Below are positions 33,237 through 45,100 of a stretch of 64,000 nt of DNA, piece by piece. The stretch is taken from the NCBI GenBank assembly GCA_035578905.1, contig JAQJVL010000524.1, positions 456,001-520,000 on the forward strand, given 5' to 3'. Numbering within the stretch: position 1 is the stretch's first letter; every line of letters begins with the position of its first letter. The notes beneath the pieces were generated by a model. It saw only the letters and a program-made list of their open reading frames with translations. It was not told where the DNA came from and did no database searches. Position numbers and translations under genes: made by a program. This stretch comes from Stictocephala bisonia (lineage: Eukaryota > Arthropoda > Insecta > Hemiptera > Membracidae).

Positions 33237-34930
33237 TTAAAGTTTATGTGCTGCTTATGTTTAGAGTGCTCTAGTCTGTCATTTTTACCATTTTTTGTTG
33301 AGAATAAGATGTTTAGCCAGGTAAAAATATTGTCATTTTCAATCCATTAATTTGTTTTAAAATTTAGATACAATACAGTAATGATTTTAGGAATAGTAAA
33401 GGGCAAATAAATTTACGTGTTTTTTAACTCCTTATTTGTACTGGATATTCAATCTGAATTCAAGTGACATTGGCAAAAAAAGTTTAAGCAATTAAAGTGG
33501 TGAGATTTTAATTCCACGTTGATAGCATACTTGCTGTCAAAGTGGTCTCTGAATTGAAACCCTATTTTAGAATGATCGTTCAATACAAACTAAAAATATT
33601 GTATTGAACGATAATTCTACATCATTCATTCTTCTTGGACTTATATAACTTTTTCATTGCTCAAAAACATTTGTAATACGTGGATTTACTTTCTACTGTG
33701 CTTAAATTTTAGTCATTACCTTAATTTGAACAGAAATTATTTACTGACGTGAAACACTTAGATGATGTTGTTCCATTCCTTTTATGGAGGGGACATCAGA
33801 CATCGCTGGCGGAGATGATGTTGATCCACTTCCTTTATGGAGGGGACAGCAGACATCGCTGGCGGATCTCATGAATAAATAAACAAAGGGCACTGTTAAT
33901 ATTAAAACATGTTGATCTTAAAAGATCCTTCTTTAAAAGGGGTGGAAAGTTTTCGCTGCATGGTGAAAGTACCGTCTGCATTCAGAGAGCATTACGGAAT
34001 ATATTTCTCTACGATGAAACGTGTTTTAAACGAGCACTGTAAAAGAAACATTTAACTTTTTACAGACGAAGGAGGTTTATCTTTTCTCTAAAAAATTGTC
34101 AAAGACAGAACAATTAGGATGTTCAATTAAAAATTATCCCAACATGGCTTACCCCGATTTTAAAATGGTTTTCACAATAGGATTAGAAGAATCCGTGTGT
34201 TACAAGGGCTAAACCTAACGACCTTCTAATATTTAAATGTATTGTATGATGTTAAAACTTTATAGCAATATTATTGTAAACTACAAACAATAATTATAGG
34301 TTTCTATTAATAATTCACTTCTTAACATTATTGCGAAGGTTGTTTTGAAAAGTATTTTACTATGTTTAAGATAGTTTAGAACTTTAATCTAATTAGGAAT
34401 GCATCGAATTATTATGGTTCTGAAATAACACATGAGGGATGACAAGGTATTGTTTTGTCTTGGAATTCTACTACTACTTGTGAACAAAGTGTTGAGGAGA
34501 TTGTAGGCGATAAGTCCTTTGCTCTGTCCTCTTAATACCGACACGACGTCCGCTGAATGATTGTCATCAACGTTGACACTACTAGATAAGTCTGGGGTGT
34601 CCATGCTGGAATGTAGTCAAGGTTCAGATGTTGTGTAGGGAAGAGAACAGAGTTTCAGGCTTGTCAGTTAGCTTACAGAGGCCGACACTACGTGGTTCGG
34701 ATATTACGTAAAAGCTGTAGATCTCATAGTTGCCCTGGCTATTGAGCTATTAATAAATAGCTCTTTCTGCGGAACATTCGACCGCGTTTGCTCATCTACA
34801 CTCATACACTCATTCACCCTTATATTCACCCATATGTTGATGGTTGGCGTCTTAATAATGAATAATAATGAACTTTAACGCGTAGAACTGTTATAATTTT
34901 AGACTTAAGTCTTTTGATCTTCTATATTTT
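33237..34930. other. AT-rich DNA with a short duplication, no supported gene
   Basis: Two imperfect tandem copies of about 52 bp containing TTTATGGAGGGGACA and CAGACATCGCTGGCGGA lie at 33762-33866. A 71-codon ATG frame on the minus strand (34389-34604) has fairly balanced composition but no recognisable motif. The segment 34684-34730 looks like a piece of the SINE found at 34931-35130. Confidence 0.4.
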
Positions 34931-35130
34931 GGAGCGGCCATAGATAAGGGGCTAAGCCGCTTGCTTGCCACGCAGCCGGTCCGGGTTCGATTCTCGATGT
35001 GACCACTAATAGATTTTGCCCTGCCACTCCCGTGGTTCGGATGTCACGTAAAGCCGGTGATCCCCAGGTTAAGTGTTAGAGAGGGCTCCTTAGCCCTAAC
35101 TTCGCTTGGTATAATAAGACAATCTTTAAC
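34931..35130 (+). mobile_element. tRNA-derived SINE with A and B boxes
   Basis: TAGATAAGGGG (34941-34951) fits the RNA polymerase III A box (TRGCNNAGYGG) at 9 of 11 positions, and GGTTCGATTCT (34984-34994) fits the B box, 32 bases downstream, a normal spacing for tRNA genes. The bases between and around them do not fold as a complete tRNA, and a non-tRNA body follows, ending near an A/T-rich tail at 35110-35130. Partial copies lie at 14018-14113 and 34684-34730. Confidence 0.75.
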
Positions 35131-35254
35131 TTCAACATCTGATTATTACTTGAAATGATAAATCAAAAGTGGTCTTATTACTATAATTGCTGATTATAAC
35201 AAGAACACTATACAACCCGGATACTCCAAAGGAAATGTCCCTTTCTCAAATATA

Positions 35255-35490
35255 TGTATATAATGTATGAGGCAATGAAAAACATGAATATTATGTAAGG
35301 TTATCTAAGTTTAGGATGGTTGTCAAAGACGGACGTCCTCGGCTCACCGCTCGACCGTGTTAACGTACCTACATAATATAACTTTGCTGATTTAACTTAT
35401 CTCAACTTAACCTCGCCGAACATAACAAAACCTAACACATCCTAGTTAACCTTCATGTAGGTAGGGTTTTCCAAATTTAACATATATAGA
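35255..35490 (+). repeat. Dispersed repeat, copy 1 of 2
   Basis: It shares GCAATGAAAAACATG, then AACATAACAAAACCTAACACA and ATCCTA with 46200-46340 in the same order and similar spacing. Class unknown. Confidence 0.45.
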
Positions 35491-35857
35491 AAAATGTTTT
35501 AACATTGGTGACTTTTTTGTTACAAATAAACCCACTACAAGTATTTTGATTGTTGTTTACTCACACTAACTATGCACAAATTAGTAATTAGTTTCTTATC
35601 TGTAATAATTTCAAAAGATCTTATAGATAAAAGATTATACAACTGCCGGGTCAAAAGTTTGATCTACTTAAGTGTTGTCAGGACAGTCAATTTGTCAGCT
35701 ACGAATGCCACTGAACACTCCGAAAGACCATTAACAAACGGGGGCACCCGAGTTGCGACATGGACTACCTGAGGGTCATAATTGGACACTCGAGGTGCGA
35801 CATACAGCGAAAGAGAACCCAAAACTAACACTCGAGGTGCGACATGGCGAGTTAGTA

Positions 35858-36065
35858 CCACCGTACGTGCATAGGTGGGTGGGTGGGTTAGTACCACCGT
35901 ACGTGCATAGGTAGGCGGGTGGGTTAGTACCACCGTACGTGTATAGTGGGCGGGTGGGTTAGTACCACCGTACGTGTATAGTGGGCGGGTGGGTTAGTAC
36001 CACCGTACGTGTATAGGTGGGCGGGTGGGTTAGTACCACCGTACGTGTATGGGTGGGCGGGTGGG
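35858..36065. repeat. G-rich minisatellite, about 6 copies of 34-36 bp
   Basis: The unit reads approximately GTTAGTACCACCGTACGTGT followed by ATAGGTGGGCGGGTGG. Each unit contributes GGGCGGGTGGG, and the last gives GGGTGGGCGGGTGGG (36051-36065), a perfect G-quadruplex motif. It is related to the arrays at 14.3, 42.1 and 54.3 kb. Confidence 0.9.
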
Positions 36066-36085
36066 TTAGGTTAGGTTAGGTTAGG
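36066..36085 (+). repeat. Interstitial (TTAGG)4, insect-type telomere repeat
   Basis: Four perfect TTAGG units follow directly on the G-rich array. TTAGG is the common arthropod telomere repeat. Each unit of the neighbouring array contains GGGTTAG, so local slippage could also have produced the run. Confidence 0.85.
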
Positions 36086-36169
36086 TTGAAAATCAATCAA
36101 CAGTCGAACAATTTTGTTGTTTCAAAGCCTCACAGAAAATGTTGCTTAGTTCCAAACATATATATTCCA

Positions 36170-36209
<40 letters not shown>

Positions 36210-36365
36210 TATTTATGGACAAAGAGAGAGAGAGCGCGTCTACAACCCCGCAACCCTTCGCCGGGCTACCTGAGGTGGCATGTCGCACCTCGAGTGCCAG
36301 TTTTATGGCCCTTTGGGTCGCTGGGATTAAGACAGGTAGTCCATGTCGCACCTCGAGTGCCACCT

Positions 36366-39300
36366 AACAAACGAGGTTAGTTATTGTTTGGCAACTTGAG
36401 CCTTCTTCGGTGTCCTATCAATTAAGGCTTACAAGACAGTTACCAATGGGAACTGGAAGAAGTAACGAATTACACTCCGACAGACTGTTAATAAACGAGG
36501 TTAGTTATTGTTTGGGAACTTGAGCCATTTTCGGTGTCCAATCAGTTCGGCCCTCCAAGTTCGTTAACAATGAGAACTGGAAGAAGTAACGAATTACAAT
36601 CCGACAGACCGTTAATAAACGAGGTTAGTTATTGTTTGACAACTTGATCCTTCTTCGGTGTCCTATGAATTAAGGCTTACAAGACAGTTACCAATGGGAA
36701 CTGGAAGAAGTAACGAATTACACTCCGACAGACTGTTAATAAACGAGGTTAGTTATTGTTTGGGAACTTGAGCCTATTTCGGTGTCCAATCAGTTCGGCC
36801 CTCCAAGTTCGTTAACAATGAGAACTGGAAGAAGTAACGAATTACACTCCGACAGACTGTTAATAAACGAGGTTAGTTATTGTTTGGGAACTTGAGCCTT
36901 TTTCGGTGTCCAATCAGTTCGGCCCTCCAAGTTCGTTAACAATGGGAACTGGAAGAAGTAACGAATTACACTCCGACAGACTGTTAATAAACGAGGTTAG
37001 TTATTGTTTGGGAACTTGAGCCTTTTTCGGTGTCCAATCAGTCCGGCCCTCCAAGTTCGTTAACAATGAGAACTGGAAGAAGTAACGAATTACACTCCGA
37101 CAGACTGTTAATAAACGAGGTTAGTTATTGTTTGGGAACTTGAGCCTTTTTCGGTGTCCAATCAGTTCGGCCCTCCAAGTTCGTTAACAATGGGAACTGG
37201 AAGAAGTAACGAATTACACTCCGACAGACTGTTAATAAACGAGGTTAGTTATTGTTTGGGAACTTGAGCCTTTTTCGGTGTCCAATCAGTTCGGCCCTCC
37301 AAGTTCGTTAACAATGAGAACTGGAAGAAGTAACGAATTACACTCCGACAGACCGTTAATAAACGAGGTTAGTTATTGTCTGGAAACTTGAGCCTTCTTC
37401 GGTGTCCAATCAGTTCGGCCCTCTAGTTCGTTAACAATGAGGTCGGGAAGAAGTAAAGAATTATACTTCAACAGACCGTTAATAAACGAGGTTAGTTATT
37501 GTCTGGAAACTTGAGCCTTCTTCGGTGTCCAATCAGTTCGGCCCTCTAGTTCGTTAACAATGAGGTCGGGAAGAAGTAAAGAATTATACTTCAACAGACC
37601 GTTAATAAACGAGGTTAGTTATTGTCTGGAAACTTGAGCCTTCTTCGGTGTCCAATCAGTTCGGCCTTCTAGTTCGTTAACAATGAGGTCGAGAAGAAGT
37701 AAAGAATTATACTTCAACAGACTGTAAATAAACGAGGTTAGTTATTGTTTGGAAACTTGAGCCTTCTTCGGTGTCCAATCAGTTCGCCCCTCTAGTTCGT
37801 TAAAAATGAGGACAGGAAGAAGTAACGAATTACACTCCGACAGACCGTTAATAAACGAGGTTAGTTATTGTCTGAGAACTTGAGCCTTCTTCGGTGTCCA
37901 ATCAGATCAGCCCTCCAAGTTCGTTAACAATGAGGACAGGAAGAAGTAACGAATTACACTCCGACAGACCGTTAATAAACGGGGTTAGTTATTGTCTGAG
38001 AACTTGAGCCTTTTTCGGTGTCCAATCAGTTCGGCCGTCCAAGTTCGTTAACAATGAGGACAGGAAGAAGTAACGAATTACACTACGACAGACCGTTAAT
38101 AAACGAGGTTAGTTATTGTCTGAGTACTTGAGCCTTCTTCGGTGTCCAATCAGATCAGCCCTCCAAGTTCGTTAACAATGAGGACAGGAAGAAGTAACGA
38201 ATTACACTCCGACAGACCGTTAATAAACGAGGTTAGTTATTGTTTGGGAACTTGAGCCTTCTTCGGTGTCCAATCAGTTCTGCCGTCCAAGTTCATTAAC
38301 AATGAGGACAGGAAGAAGTAACGAATTACACTCCGACAGACCGTTAATAAACGAGGTTAGTTATTGTCTGAGAACATGAGCCTTTTTCGGTGTCCAATCA
38401 GTTCGGCCGTCCAAGATCGTTAACAATTAGGACGGGAAGAAGTAACGAATTACACTCCGACAGACCGTTAATAAACGAGGTTAGTTATTGTCTGAGAACT
38501 TGAGCCTTCTTCGGTGTCCAATCAGTTCGGCCGTCCAAGTTCGTTAACAATGAGGATGGGAAGAAGTAACGAATTACACTCCGACAGACCGTTAATAAAC
38601 GAAGTTAGTTATTGTTTGGTAACTTGAGCCTTCTTCGGTGTCCAATCAGATCACCCCTCCAAGTTCGTTAACAATGAGGATGGGAAGAAGTAACGAATTA
38701 CACTCCGAGACCGTTAATAAACGAGGTTAGTTATTGTCTGAGAACTTGAGCCTTCTTCGGTGTCCAATCACTTCGGCCGTCCAAGTTCGTTAACAATGAG
38801 GATGGGAAGAAGTAACGAATTACACTCCGACTGACCGTTAATAATCGAGGTTAGTTATTGTTTGGTAACTTGAGCCTTCTTCGGTGTCCAATCAGTTTGG
38901 CCGTCCAAGTTCGTTAACAATGAGGATGGGAAGAAGTAACGAATTACACTCCGAGACCGTTAATAAACGAGGTAAGTTATTGTCTGAGAACTTGAGCCTT
39001 CTTCGGTGTCCAATCAGTTCGGCCGTCCAAGTTCGTTAACAATGAGGATGGGAAGAAGTAACGAATTACACTCCGACAGACCGTTAATAAACGAGGTTAG
39101 TAATTGTTTGGTAACTTGAGCCTTCTTCGGTGTCCAATCAGTTCGGCCGTCCAAGTTCGTTAACAATGAGGATGGGAAGAAGTAACGAATTACACTCCGA
39201 GACCGTTAATAAACGAGGTTAGTTATTGTCTGAGAACTTGAGCCTTCTTCGGTGTCCAATCAGTTCGGCCGTCCAAGTTCGTTAACAATTAGGATGGGAA

Positions 39301-39480
39301 GAAGTAACGAATTACACTCCGAGACCGTCAATAAACGAGGTTAGTTATTGTCTGAGAACTTGAGCCTTCTTCGGTGTCCAATCAGTTCGGCCGTCCAAGT
39401 TCGTTAACAATGAGAACTGGAAGAGGTAACGAACTACACTCAGACAGACCGTTAATAAACGAGGTTAGTTATTGTCTGGG
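36366..39480. repeat. 124-bp satellite, about 25 copies
   Basis: Units start with AAACGAGGTTAGTTATTG and contain CTTGAGCC-TTTTCGGTGTCC, AATCAGTTCGGCC, AAGTTCGTTAACAATGAG and GAAGAAGTAACGAATTACAC. Starts recur every 124 bp at 36376, 36500, 36624, 36748 and 36872. Subtypes are clustered: GGGAACTTG units early, CTGGAAACTTG units near 37380-37760, and CTGAGAACTTG units late, some shortened by 3 bp (CCGAGACCG). No coding frame spans it. Confidence 0.95.
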
Positions 39481-39483
39481 AAC

Positions 39484-39840
39484 TTGTCAAAACAGGAAAA
39501 CGAACAAAGACTCTCCACCCACTCATGTACGGCGTTGATGGCTCTCTCACACTCCTCAAAACACGTAAACGATTAAGCCCCCCCCCAACCACTCACGTAC
39601 GACTTTGATGGCTCTCTCACTCTCCCCAAAACAGTTAAACGAACAAAGACTATCCACCCACTCACGTACAATGTTGACGGCTCTCTCACACTCCCAAAAC
39701 ACGTAAACGACTAAGGACTCCTCTCTCATCATGTACGATGTTGATGGCTTTCTCGCTCTCCCTGAAACATGTAAACGATTAAGCCCCCTCTCCCACAAAC
39801 GTACGATGTTGATGTCTCTCTCAAACGTCCCAAAACACGT
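39484..39840. repeat. About 69-bp tandem array, 5 copies
   Basis: Units contain AAAACACGTAAACGA-TAAG, then CCACTCACGTACGA and TGTTGATGGCTCTCTCA. The array abuts the 124-bp satellite. An 80-codon open frame across it is a repeat artefact. Confidence 0.85.
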
Positions 39841-40494
39841 AAGACAAGCCCTCCAAACTTTAGTTTTAACATTTACTACGTAAAATTAACCTACATAAAC
39901 TTTGAAAATAACAATTGACTTTGTAAATATCGGTTTGAAATAAGTTTATCTAAGTTTGGATATCCTGAAAATATATATTTGACTAATTTTTTTAATGTAA
40001 TTTAATCATTGTGAAATATTACTTAATTTGGTATGTATTTCTAAACAAAAAATGTCTTTGTTGGAATATTTTAATACAATTTTGTAATGTTTTATTAATT
40101 ATAGTAAAAATATAAAACACAAGAGCATTCCTCTTGAATTAACGTATAATACCACAGTGCTTTCAAACAAAGCTTCTTTTAATGTGATTTGTTAGAGCTC
40201 TATTGTACTCTCGAGGTTTACTGAGCTGAATGGGTGCTGTGTTTTACTTTTTCGGTCTCACGTCCAATTTGTAAAAATGCTAATTTAAATATATTATTGT
40301 TGTACGCCCTTTTAGGAACTTAAACTGCTGTGTAGAATGAAATAATTTATTTGTCTTAAGTATGTGATTTTTTATTATTAGGTTACGGTAAATGGTACGA
40401 AATATTAAAATCACTACGTACACTTCGTACCATTAATGTACGATTGTAGCGTGTTAAACACATACCTAATCTATTATTGCCTGTCACAGGATTT
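39841..40494. other. AT-rich DNA with a small hairpin
   Basis: AATGGTACGAA (from about 40391) pairs perfectly with TTCGTACCATT (to about 40435) across about 22 bases. No gene seen. Confidence 0.45.
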
Positions 40495-41280
40495 CGTTGT
40501 CACAGGTAGCTCTCACATTATTTACAAAGTTACGCAGACATGTCACATTAATTAAACGTATACATGTGGCTGTCATAATAGTTTCACAGTTACACAGACA
40601 TGACAAATTAGTTAAACGTATTCATATACTGTCACATTAGTTACACAGCTATATGTAGCTGTCAAATTAGTTACACAGTTAATGTACCTGTCACTTTAGT
40701 TATTTGGCTGTATTTAGCTGTCACATTAGTTACCCATCCACGTTTACCTGTTACATAAGTTTTACAGTTACGTGTAGCTGTCACGTTTGTTTTACACCTA
40801 CATTTGGCTGTGACATTAGCTGTACAGTTACATGTTACTGTCACATTAGTTACAAAGCTATATGTAGTTGTCACATTGGTTACACAATTATATGTAGCTG
40901 TCACATTAGTTACACAGTTTTATGTAGCTGTCAAATTAGTTACCAATCTACGTTTACCTGTTACAGTACATAAGTTTTACAGTTACATGTAGCTGTCACG
41001 TTTGTTTTACAACTACATTTGGCTGTGACATTAGCTGTACAGTCACATGTTACAGTCACATTAGTTACACAATTAGACGTATATGTCTCATTAGTTACCC
41101 ATCTACGTTTACCTGTTACATAAGTTTTACAGTTACATGTAGCTGTCACGTTTGTTTTACAACTACATTTGACTGTGACATTAGCTGTACAGTTACATGT
41201 TACAGTCACATTAGTTAAACAATTAGACGTATATTTCACATTAGTTACACATCTATATGTACCTGTTATATTAGTATACG
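40495..41280. repeat. 30-bp tandem array with higher-order repeats
   Basis: The basic unit resembles GTTACACAGTTACATGTAGC plus TGTCACATTA. A larger unit of several basic units, beginning TTACC-ATC-ACGTTTACCTG, restarts near 40731, 40940 and 41094, which is higher-order organisation. Period-10-residue open frames of up to 124 codons occur on both strands and look like artefacts. Confidence 0.9.
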
Positions 41281-42065
41281 TACAATCTAAAACTTTAAAA
41301 GCCGAAGGTAACTTTGTAAGCATTACTGAATACAATTATAGTTACCTGTACACTGTAAAATCAAGACTTACTTACTTTACTTTCCTTGTAGCTAAACCGT
41401 TTGGAAACGAAATACTTGGACCGTACTAGCATTGATTTTACTATATAAATGTATGTATAGTAAAATCAATGGTACTAGGTCGTCTCTCCATCTGTACAAA
41501 CAAACATACAGTATGTTGATATACAATACTGTACGTTCAAACAACGTTGGCTGGCACAGATAAACTAAGTATAAACAGATTTCTCCTTCGTGCTAAACAG
41601 TGTGCGTATAATTTGTAAATATTTTTGAAAAGAACGGTTTTTATTTGTAATAGCGTTAACATAAAAAACATAGATATATTGTATTACTGTAACAAAGCGA
41701 AAATTTCCATTTCATATCTATTTTCACATCACTCCAAAGAACTCATTAAGTGATTTGTCTGGTTTCTCAGCGCAGGCGCTAATGAATGTTTGATCAGCCC
41801 CCCCCCCCCCCACCGAGAGACCACGATATATGGTGGTGTAAAACTGAAGTGGCCCTCGGAGAGGAACTCACTTCGCTAAGTAACAAATGACCACCAGTTT
41901 TATCGTCTGTGCTTTTAATATTGTCTGTGCACGTCATTGCTGTCATGTTGAACAGTCTCATTAATTAATATTTAAGAAATTACAGAATTTTCTCAAGAAA
42001 AGGAACTTCATTGTATACATAAATGTATTGCATCCATACGAAAATAAAATTAAATACAGTATACA
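41281..42065. other. Non-coding DNA with a perfect hairpin
   Basis: ATTGATTTTACTATA (41431-41445) pairs perfectly with 41456-41470 around a 10-base loop. A poly-C run lies at about 41799-41811. The segment 41560-41620 resembles 49170-49215 (GCTAA-CAGTGTG). No gene seen. Confidence 0.5.
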
Positions 42066-42170
42066 AATATACACGTACACGTAGAGTGGTTTTGGCCCAC
42101 CCACCCACCCGTACACGTAGAGTGGTTTTGGCCCACCACCCACCCGTACACGTAGAGTGGTTTTGTAAAT
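42066..42170. repeat. Short C-rich minisatellite, about 3 copies
   Basis: Units read GTACACGTAGAGTGGTTTTG followed by GCCCACCCACCC. They share ACACGTA-AGTGGT and the CCCACCC core with the arrays at 14.3, 35.9 and 54.3 kb. Confidence 0.85.
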
Positions 42171-45100
42171 AAAATTAAATACAGTATACAGTATTAAATA
42201 CAAAATAAGTAAAAGTGAATATCTACAACGTACTGCGACTGATTTTTTAAAATTCGCATACCTCTTAATTATATTTTTTATAGAGAAACTGACGTGTCTC
42301 ATTCAATAGCCAATCTTCAATACGTTTGTTTTTGTTGGATATGTGATCTATTTCTGAACTGAATTTTTTCCTTTCAGTACACATTTATATGTGGTTAAAA
42401 AGCTATACAATTTAGTGGATGCTAACTATAAAAAATCCCAACTTTATCATAAATGTTCAATCGACATATTTATTAAACCTATTATGGTTTAAACTTTTAC
42501 TATTTTTAAAATTATTTTACCTTCTAGTTCACAATATGTATCATTTTTTAAGTAAATGCACGTAATTGCCGAAAGAGCTTTTGGGTGATTTTATGATTAG
42601 ACAAATGGCCATCTTTACTTTGTTTCATTATGCCATTTCTTCTACGTCTACGTTTATAAAATAGACTACATTATCAATGTTCAAAGCCAACAACAAATAC
42701 ATAGAAAATAACGTAACCGCACGAGAAAAATAAGAGAGCTCGCTTTCTTAGGGCCTCAATTACAACTAACGTACTTTTTTATAAATCAGAAGCAATAATT
42801 ACTAAGTTTATCCTTGAGGATTTGGAGGCCACTAAGGAGGGACTGCATATTGTGCTGAACTGGCGAACTAACTACTCGACACCTATTCAGCGCACTTTTT
42901 CATGTGACCTCCGTTTCTTTTTTCTCTTTAGCGTAACATTATTCAACATTGGCTACGTAAGTTATGTTACGAAACACTGTAGCAGTCCATGTCTTTTATT
43001 CGGTATATAAAATACGAAGTTAAGACTTTGTCTTACACTTTACACACAAAATAAATGTTCATGTTCCCCCAACCAGATAGAAAAAAGAAGAAAAACTAAA
43101 GGATAAAGCTTTAGTATTAGACAACAAAGTAAAATATTAATTTTAAAAATAGATTTACAGGATGTCATTAGAGAAACAAGACCGCGACCTGGCAGTTGGA
43201 TGGAAAGCGACTTTACCATTTACGCTAAAGCCACGTTTTAATGGAACAACTTTCATAACTACTTGCGAACTACATGGACACTTCTTTGAATACCTCACTT
43301 ACAATGCAAGCTTATCTAAGGTTCAAGAACGCACTTTCAAATGCCATAGTATTCTTCATTAATATGGCCACACCGACGTACATGGGCTTGTTTGTTGTAT
43401 TACTAGGACTTAGTTTAACAATAAACTATCTAGCCTCGTCATTTTAAAATATTTCCCAAGAAAGCCGATTAAAATCTCGAAATGTGTCCCTACAGATTGA
43501 TTGCTTTTCAGTGAATTGAGACGCAATTCTTGCCCAAGGGATAAAATCAAATTTGTGTCTCCCTTGAAATCTATTGTGTCTTTGAAATGAACCTTCATAG
43601 TTAGGAATTAATTTTTAAAAATCACCAAACTTATTTGGGAAGATACAACTGATGGAAATATAAATGTGACTGTAGAGAAGATAGCCTAGCAAAATAAATG
43701 GATAGGTGGATAAATGGATAGCATATTGCCCTCTGCTCTCCTCCCCTCCCTGAAGGTTGGTATCGTCTGAGTTTTCCAAGCTCGTAGAGGGTGCGTTATA
43801 TTTACTGTAGTTTTGTGACGAGAGACATCTTTTAATTTTTGAATTTATTTTAAAATTTGACGTCATGACGATTGTATATTTACATGTGGTAACACATATT
43901 TACAAGTGAAAATTCCTGTAAAAGAATAGTTATAGGAACTTTTTATCTATTGTCAATATTTGTCAACTTATGTTTTCCTCAAAAAAATTGTTTCATTTTA
44001 GCGCGCTAATTATTGACTGTATTCGTCTCTCGTAGACAAGGCTGTATACTAACAAACTTGTGTACAATTCCTTTTACACTCTTTAAAACTTAAAACCGGT
44101 CTAAAACCTGCCCATAGATATAATTAAGACATTAATATAAACCAACGAGTGAAGTCTATCTTGGACGTTGACAGAAAAATCTAATCTATAATCCTGATTA
44201 TAATTTAATTCCAAAATAGGAATTAAAAAAAAAACACTGAAAGTAATTTAATCATACGTTTTTTAAACAATTAATGACGCGTTTTGTTGTTTTCATTACC
44301 CATAGCTAAATGGTTAGGGTACATTCCGGTATATTTTTGCCTTAAACTACCCTGATATAAAAAAACAAATTATTTAGTTTACATGTCTGTGAAATATTTA
44401 TTTATTTTCCGAATGTTTTATTTCAAATATTGTTCTTTTAACTGCCATTTTAACATATTGTAGAAAGTATTTAAATCGGAAGGTATTATGAAAGTTCCTT
44501 ATTAGAAGCATGTCACTAGCATAAAATGTCGAATGTATTTGTTCGGGTAATTTTGCAAGTTGGTTGTTAAGGGACCGTCGTTTAGTTTAGTGGGTTCTGT
44601 ACTTTATCACCCTTCCCTTTTAGGTGGACATTCCCGTGATTAAAGCTATAAGGGTGGGAGGGCTGGTAGGGCCACGCCTACATGCAGGTGATAATAGGGC
44701 GGGGGTTCTGATTTCTAAACTACCTCATCAGTTAGAAACCTTCACCGTCCTAATTGTACTGGACGTTTTGGTTAATTATTCCGTCTAAAGTCCACTGTAC
44801 TGTTTTAATCTGTGATTTATTTGAGTATACAATTTTGTTTTTTGACACGTTTAAAAATGAAAATAAGAAGAAGAATAATTGAAGGAAAATACAAGTATAA
44901 TATTTAAACTGACCTTTTTGAAGGAATAAATTGGCCCATACAAAATAAATTGTTGGTTACGTAGTTGAAGCAAAACAATTAACTTAAAAGAAATTTTAAA
45001 AATTAGAAAAAGGGTTCCTTAAGCAAAGGCAAAGAAAAATATCTGCGCTACGTTTTTCATTTCACAAACCGGTGTTCTTTATTAATTTATAATTTTATAA

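Larger units (their letters stand above)
35741..36365. repeat. Inverted-arm locus enclosing a G-rich minisatellite and TTAGG repeats
   Basis: ACTCGAGGTGCGACAT occurs on the left at about 35789 and 35831, with a diverged copy near 35748. It occurs inverted on the right at about 36283 and 36342, and GACATGGACTACCTG is likewise inverted between 35757 and 36328-36340. Between the arms lie the G-rich array, (TTAGG)4, a poly-A run (36169-36187), TA repeats (36187-36212) and GA repeats. Confidence 0.7.

Noticed and set aside
40671..41335. Cys/Thr/Val-rich frames suggesting a Cys-rich secreted protein
   Set aside because: They have a 10-residue period from the 30-bp array on both strands, and no signal peptide or start context.
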